NCBI GenBank assembly: GCA_023426435.1
Contig: JAFAAS010000170.1
Location: forward strand, 1 to 25,518
Direction: 5' to 3'
DNA: 25,518 nt
Source: Verrucomicrobiota bacterium
GTDB lineage: Bacteria > Verrucomicrobiota > Verrucomicrobiia > Opitutales > Opitutaceae
Part shown: in pieces, positions 22,377 to 25,518 of the stretch
How positions within the stretch are numbered: position 1 is the first letter of the stretch
Layout of the letters: each line of letters begins with the position of its first letter
Program-made: the position numbers and the translations under genes
The notes under the pieces: generated by a model
Told to the model about the DNA's origin: nothing
Seen by the model: only the letters and a program-made list of their open reading frames with translations
Database searches by the model: none

Positions 22377-23633
22377 TCAACCGAGCGCCGACGCGTCCAC
22401 TCCCAACACTTTCGCCGCCGCCGCCTTGTCGCCGTGGCACGCATGCAAAACCATGTCGCGATACTGCTTTTCCTGACCCGCAAGATATTCGGTCAGCGTC
22501 GGCCAGCTCTTCAGCTCCTTCAATCGCAACGGCAATTGCTGCGAGGTCACGATCCGGGTCTCCGTCGTCGCCGCGATGCGCGACACCACCTGATAAAGCT
22601 CGGTCAGATTCCCCGGCCAATGATACCCGCGCATCACCGCCAGCGCGTCATCCGTAAACTCGACCAGCGCCGCATCGAAATGCGGATTCGTCGCCTTCCC
22701 CGCGTAATTCTTCACGAGCAGCGGGATGTCCTCCACCCGGTCGCGCAACGCCGGCATCTGCACCGGCAGCGACGCCACGCGATAAAACAGCTCGTCGTGA
22801 AACTTCCCCTCATCCGTCAGCGCCTCAAGATCCTCCGTCGTCGTGCACACCAGCCGGAAGCCGTGCGCCGTGTTGCGCAACACGCTCACCAGCTCCTTCT
22901 GCACCGCCATCGAGAGACACTGCAAATGCTGCAGAAACAACGTCCCGCCTTTCGCCTGCCGCACCCATGTGCCGCCTTCGCCATTCTCTCCCAACAATCC
23001 CTCGCGGAAACTCGCCTCCGAACTCAGCGAACAATCGATCCGCACAAACTGCGTCTCCGGCGCACCCGAGGCCGCGTGCAAAATCTCCGCCACCGCCACC
23101 TTCCCCGTCCCGTTCTCGCCAATCAACAGCACCGGCGTGCGCACCGCCGCGAGTTTTCGCACCTGCTGCACCAGTTTCCGCATCTGCGCACTCTGGCCAA
23201 TCAACCGGTTCTCCACGTCGCCGGCCTTCACGCCCGGCGTGATCCCCGTCAACGCCCGCTCGCTCTGAAACTGCTTGAACTCGATCCCGCGCCGCAGCGT
23301 CGAAATCAGCTCATCCACGCGAAAGGGCTTCTGCAAATAATCGAACGCCCCGAACTTCAACGCCTGCACCGCGCTCTCCGTCGAAGCATACGCCGTCATG
23401 ATGATCACGATCGCCGTCGGCTCGTAGAGCTTCAGCTGCTTCAACAGCGTGATCCCATCCATCGGCTTCATGTCGATGTCCGCCAGGACGAGATCGAACT
23501 TCTCCGCCTTGTAACGCGCGAGCGCCTTCTCGCCATCCGTGGCAAACGCGGTGCTGAAACCGGTCGGCTGGATAACGGCCTCGAGCATCTCGTGGATCGA
23601 GAGGAGATCGTCGACGATGAGAACGGAAGGCAT
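22377..23633 (-). CDS. NtrC-like response regulator with a degenerate AAA+ domain
   Basis: 418 residues. A complete receiver domain spans 1-120: acidic pair Asp8/Asp9, phospho-acceptor Asp52 (ADIDMKPMDG), Thr80 and Lys102 (QKPF). The AAA+ domain, about 141-370, keeps Walker A (GENGTGK, 172-178), but the sigma-54-contacting GAFTGA loop is missing (211-228), Walker B reads GGTLFLQH with Gln235/His236 in place of Asp/Glu, and the sensor-II arginine of GNVREL is Thr344. The Fis-type C-terminal helix pair stops at GVDASALG, several residues short of the usual end. It therefore should not activate sigma-54 promoters or hydrolyse ATP normally. It lies 54 bases downstream of the pilC-like gene, so it may act with the pilus machinery. 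Reading in another frame after the stop gives a short RLSGRVG tail, so a frameshift is possible. Confidence 0.9.
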   Translation of the reverse strand: MPSVLIVDDLLSIHEMLEAVIQPTGFSTAFATDGEKALARYKAEKFDLVLADIDMKPMDGITLLKQLKLYEPTAIVIIMTAYASTESAVQALKFGAFDYLQKPFRVDELISTLRRGIEFKQFQSERALTGITPGVKAGDVENRLIGQSAQMRKLVQQVRKLAAVRTPVLLIGENGTGKVAVAEILHAASGAPETQFVRIDCSLSSEASFREGLLGENGEGGTWVRQAKGGTLFLQHLQCLSMAVQKELVSVLRNTAHGFRLVCTTTEDLEALTDEGKFHDELFYRVASLPVQMPALRDRVEDIPLLVKNYAGKATNPHFDAALVEFTDDALAVMRGYHWPGNLTELYQVVSRIAATTETRIVTSQQLPLRLKELKSWPTLTEYLAGQEKQYRDMVLHACHGDKAAAAKVLGVDASALG

Positions 23634-23687
23634 GAAAGCAAAAGCGTCCGGAGACCGAGGCGCGAAGTCAACCGACAGCTGCGCCGC

Positions 23688-24869
23688 TTACTGCAACCCG
23701 CCGGCCACTGCGCCGAGTTGGAAGATCGGCAGGAACATCGCCATCACGATGCCACCCACCACCACGCCCAAAAACACGATCAACATGGGCTCGATCAGCG
23801 AGGTCAGCGAAGCGACCGTCGCCTCGCACTCCACGTCGTAAAAATCGGAGATCTTCGTCATCATTCCATCCACATTTCCCGTCGATTCGCCCGCCTTCAC
23901 CATGTGCTTCATCATCGGCGGAAAAAACGCGTTCGTCGCCAGCACTTCCGACACCTGCCCGCCCTGGCTGACGTGCTTCGAAATTTCCAAACACGCATCC
24001 TCGATCTGCACCTTCCCGCTCGCCGCCGACACGATCTCGAGCGTCCGCAAGATCGGCACGCCCGACCGGATCAACGTCGCGTAAGTCCGGCAAAACCGCG
24101 ACAGCGCAATCTTGTGAATCAAGTTTCCGAAAATCGGCGCCTTCACCAGGAAGTGATCCTTGTGCCGCCGGCCCGCCGGCGTCTTCACGTATTTCCCGAC
24201 GATCCAAAACACCGCATACGCCCCGATGCCGATCGCCCACCAATACGCCTTCATGAACTCCGACAGATCGATCAGCGCCTGCGTCGGCGCCGGCAGCTTC
24301 GCGCCAAAATCCGCAAACATCGCCGCAAACACCGGAATCACGAAAATCAGCAGCACGTTCACCAGCGCGATCGCCAATCCGATCACCGCGATCGGATACG
24401 TCATCGCCGACTTCACTTTCTTCGCCAGCTTCACCGTCGCTTCGAAATAACTCGCGACCTTCCCCAAGATCTCCGCCAGCCCGCCGCTCGCCTCGCCCGC
24501 CTCGACCATCGAGATGAACAAATTCGGAAACGCGTTCGGAAATTTCTTCACCGCCGACGAAAACGAATTACCCGCCGAAATATCCGCGCGCACATCGCGA
24601 ATCACGATCCGGAAAACCGCATCCTCCGTCTGATCCTGCAACGCCTCCAAACACTGCACCAACGGCAATCCCGCCACCAGCAACGACGCCAGCTGCTGCG
24701 TGAAAATCGCCAGCTCGCCGAGCGGCAACTTGTAGTTCTTCGCCTTCTTCTCGAGCGACTTTTGCTTCGCCAACGCCTGCGCCGCCGCGAAGTTCGACCG
24801 CCCCTTCCTGGCTGCATCCGTTCGTGCGACTGTGCCGGAGCCAGACGATGCCGACGAGATGAGAGCCAT
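23688..24869 (-). CDS. PilC/GspF-family inner-membrane platform protein
   Basis: A 393-residue polytopic protein of the type IV pilus/type II secretion family; it organises the assembly ATPases at the inner membrane. A Lys-rich leader (about 15-45) precedes two tandem GspF domains. The first contains LPLGELAIFTQQLASLLVAG and the second LSRFCRTYATLIRSGVPIL, each followed by a KAGESTG/EAGEASG motif. Membrane helices are near 170-200, 220-245 and at the C-terminus (MLIVFLGVVVGGIVMAMFLPIF). ATG 24869 is used; the upstream open frame crosses the tRNA-Gly locus on the opposite strand and is not credible. No pilB, pilT or pilin genes are adjacent; the degenerate response regulator follows downstream. 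Confidence 0.93.
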   Translation of the reverse strand: MALISSASSGSGTVARTDAARKGRSNFAAAQALAKQKSLEKKAKNYKLPLGELAIFTQQLASLLVAGLPLVQCLEALQDQTEDAVFRIVIRDVRADISAGNSFSSAVKKFPNAFPNLFISMVEAGEASGGLAEILGKVASYFEATVKLAKKVKSAMTYPIAVIGLAIALVNVLLIFVIPVFAAMFADFGAKLPAPTQALIDLSEFMKAYWWAIGIGAYAVFWIVGKYVKTPAGRRHKDHFLVKAPIFGNLIHKIALSRFCRTYATLIRSGVPILRTLEIVSAASGKVQIEDACLEISKHVSQGGQVSEVLATNAFFPPMMKHMVKAGESTGNVDGMMTKISDFYDVECEATVASLTSLIEPMLIVFLGVVVGGIVMAMFLPIFQLGAVAGGLQ

Positions 24870-24961
24870 GTTAAGACGCAAACGTTCGGTGGTTGCGCGA
24901 GCAATCCCATTTCCGTCGAGAATCGGTAAAAACCGGATGCGCGTGCAGGCGAGAACAGGGC

Positions 24962-24990
24962 TTGACCGCCCCGGCCGCCGGTCGAAACTC
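24962..24990 (+). promoter_or_regulatory. Candidate promoter of tRNA-Gly
   Basis: TTGACC (24962-24967) is a 5-of-6 -35 match. It is followed after 17 bases by AAACTC (24985-24990), a poor -10, with 23 bases to the tRNA start. Weak, position-based evidence only. Confidence 0.3.
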
Positions 24991-25013
24991 CCACCTCGCT
25001 CCGGGCCTGCAAT

Positions 25014-25087
25014 GCGGGTGTAGTTTAGTGGCAAAACTCCTCTCTTCCAAAGTGGTATCGTCGGTTCGATTCCGTCCACCCGCTCCA
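25014..25087 (+). tRNA. tRNA-Gly(TCC), CCA encoded, two stem mismatches
   Basis: Acceptor GCGGGTG pairs perfectly with CACCCGC. The D-stem is GTTT/AAAC, the anticodon loop is CTTCCAA (anticodon TCC), the T-loop is TTCGATT, the discriminator is U and CCA is encoded. The anticodon stem CCTCT/AGTGG has a U-U at 29-41, and the T-stem GTCGG/CCGTC has a U-U at 50-64. Overall shape and anticodon are clear. Confidence 0.9.
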
Positions 25088-25192
25088 CGCATCGGAATCC
25101 GATGCGTGCCCGCCATAGCGCAACGCGCGACGGCGGGCCCCACCTCCCCGCCAGCCCCAAACGCCCCCCTCGCCCCCGCCCCGCCGGGTCCC

Positions 25193-25438
25193 ATGCACTA
25201 CGTCTACCTCCTGGAATCCGCCGTAGCCCCTCGCGAGCACTACGTCGGCCGCACCGCCGATCTCCGCACGCGTCTCGCCGACCACAATGCCGGCAAGTCT
25301 CCTCACACCGCCAAGCAGCGCCCGTGGAACCTCGTCTGCTATCATGCTTTCGCCGACGACCGCCGCGCCTTTGCCTTCGAAGCCTATCTCAAATCGGGCT
25401 CCGGCCGCGCCTTCGCTCGCCGCCATTTCGGTGTCTGA
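25193..25438 (+). CDS. GIY-YIG nuclease-superfamily protein, UPF0213-like
   Basis: An 81-residue single-domain protein. The GIY-YIG motifs appear as YVYLL (residues 3-7) and YVG (17-19). The conserved arginine region TADLRTRLADHNAGKSPHT is at 21-39 and the catalytic-type glutamate is Glu63 before LKSGSG. This is the short YhbQ/UPF0213 form, whose biological role (DNA repair or end processing) is not settled. The frame is open 100 codons upstream through the tRNA-Gly region, so the natural N-terminus MHYVYLLES at 25193 is used. tRNA-Gly ends 105 bases upstream on the same strand; no sequence links them functionally. Confidence 0.9.
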   Translation: MHYVYLLESAVAPREHYVGRTADLRTRLADHNAGKSPHTAKQRPWNLVCYHAFADDRRAFAFEAYLKSGSGRAFARRHFGV

Positions 25439-25482
25439 TTCGCCGTCTCACTGCGATCACTCCCCGCACCTCCGCCCCCTCC

Positions 25483-25518
25483 GTGAACCTCATCCTCTTC
25501 ACCCCCGAAGAACTATCT
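25483..25518 (+). CDS. Start of a gene cut by the window edge, possibly RsmE-type rRNA methyltransferase
   Basis: A GTG at 25483 opens a frame reading MNLILFTPEELS to the end of the window. This N-terminus resembles the opening of RsmE 16S rRNA uridine methyltransferases, recognised from memory of such short motifs. Only twelve codons are visible, so both the start and the identity are tentative. Confidence 0.4.
   Translation, partial: MNLILFTPEELS

Noticed and set aside
22434..24929. An 831-codon open frame antisense to the response regulator and pilC-like genes
   Set aside because: Same artefact: Arg/His-rich, crosses a gene boundary, no recognisable domain.
24870..25160. N-terminal extension of the pilC-like frame by 97 codons
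   Set aside because: It runs antisense through the tRNA-Gly gene, and the credible start MALISSASS lies at 24869.
1..25518. CRISPR arrays, IS elements, integrases, toxin-antitoxin pairs, defence genes or biosynthetic clusters
   Set aside because: None seen. There are no regularly spaced direct repeats, no transposase or recombinase motifs, and the recognisable genes are core metabolism, transport, envelope and tRNA genes.

Overview
The window is a compact, high-GC bacterial chromosome segment that reads as ordinary core genome. No phage, insertion sequence, CRISPR array or plasmid function is visible. The best lineage guess is Verrucomicrobiota, probably Opitutaceae. The grounds are the overall protein style, two PEP-CTERM surface proteins, a type-B succinate dehydrogenase in the order sdhC-sdhA-sdhB, almost no Shine-Dalgarno sequences, and small palindromic elements between genes. 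This is recognition, not a computed placement.

Layout. 1-2252 (+): a DUF485-type membrane protein and an ActP-like sodium:solute symporter. 2253-2390: a long inverted repeat and a perfect hairpin. 2391-4836 (-): gpsA and lysA, separated by another inverted repeat. 4931-5922 (+): an 84-residue small ORF, a repeat-bearing gap and a LEA-type lipoprotein. 6054-6260 (-): a 68-residue membrane protein with a clear intrinsic terminator. 6383-7918 (+): an AbgT-family transporter. 7964-11557 (-): sdhCAB, with related palindromes at both ends and a cruciform between sdhA and sdhB. 11769-14348 (-): a PaaK-like adenylating enzyme, a Nudix hydrolase and a LysM membrane protein. 14459-15385 (-): a YghA-like SDR, followed by tRNA-Pro(TGG). 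15688-16449 (+): an AT-richer PEP-CTERM protein, convergent with a TPR membrane protein. 17273-18816 (-): purU and a second PEP-CTERM protein. 19004-22243 (-): carB. 22377-24869 (-): a degenerate NtrC-like response regulator and a PilC/GspF protein. 25014-25438 (+): tRNA-Gly(TCC) and a GIY-YIG protein. A further gene starts at the right edge.

Functionally this is housekeeping: phospholipid precursor synthesis (gpsA), lysine (lysA), TCA cycle/respiration (sdhCAB), carbamoyl phosphate (carB), one-carbon balance (purU), carboxylate and aromatic-amide transport, and cell-surface proteins. The least ordinary item is the response regulator beside pilC. It keeps its receiver and Walker A but has lost the GAFTGA loop, the Walker B acidic pair, the sensor-II arginine and the end of its DNA-binding helix. 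The other points worth following are the absence of Shine-Dalgarno sequences, the recurring palindromes around lysA and sdhCAB, and a tRNA-Gly with two U-U mismatches. I saw no convincing new multi-gene system.
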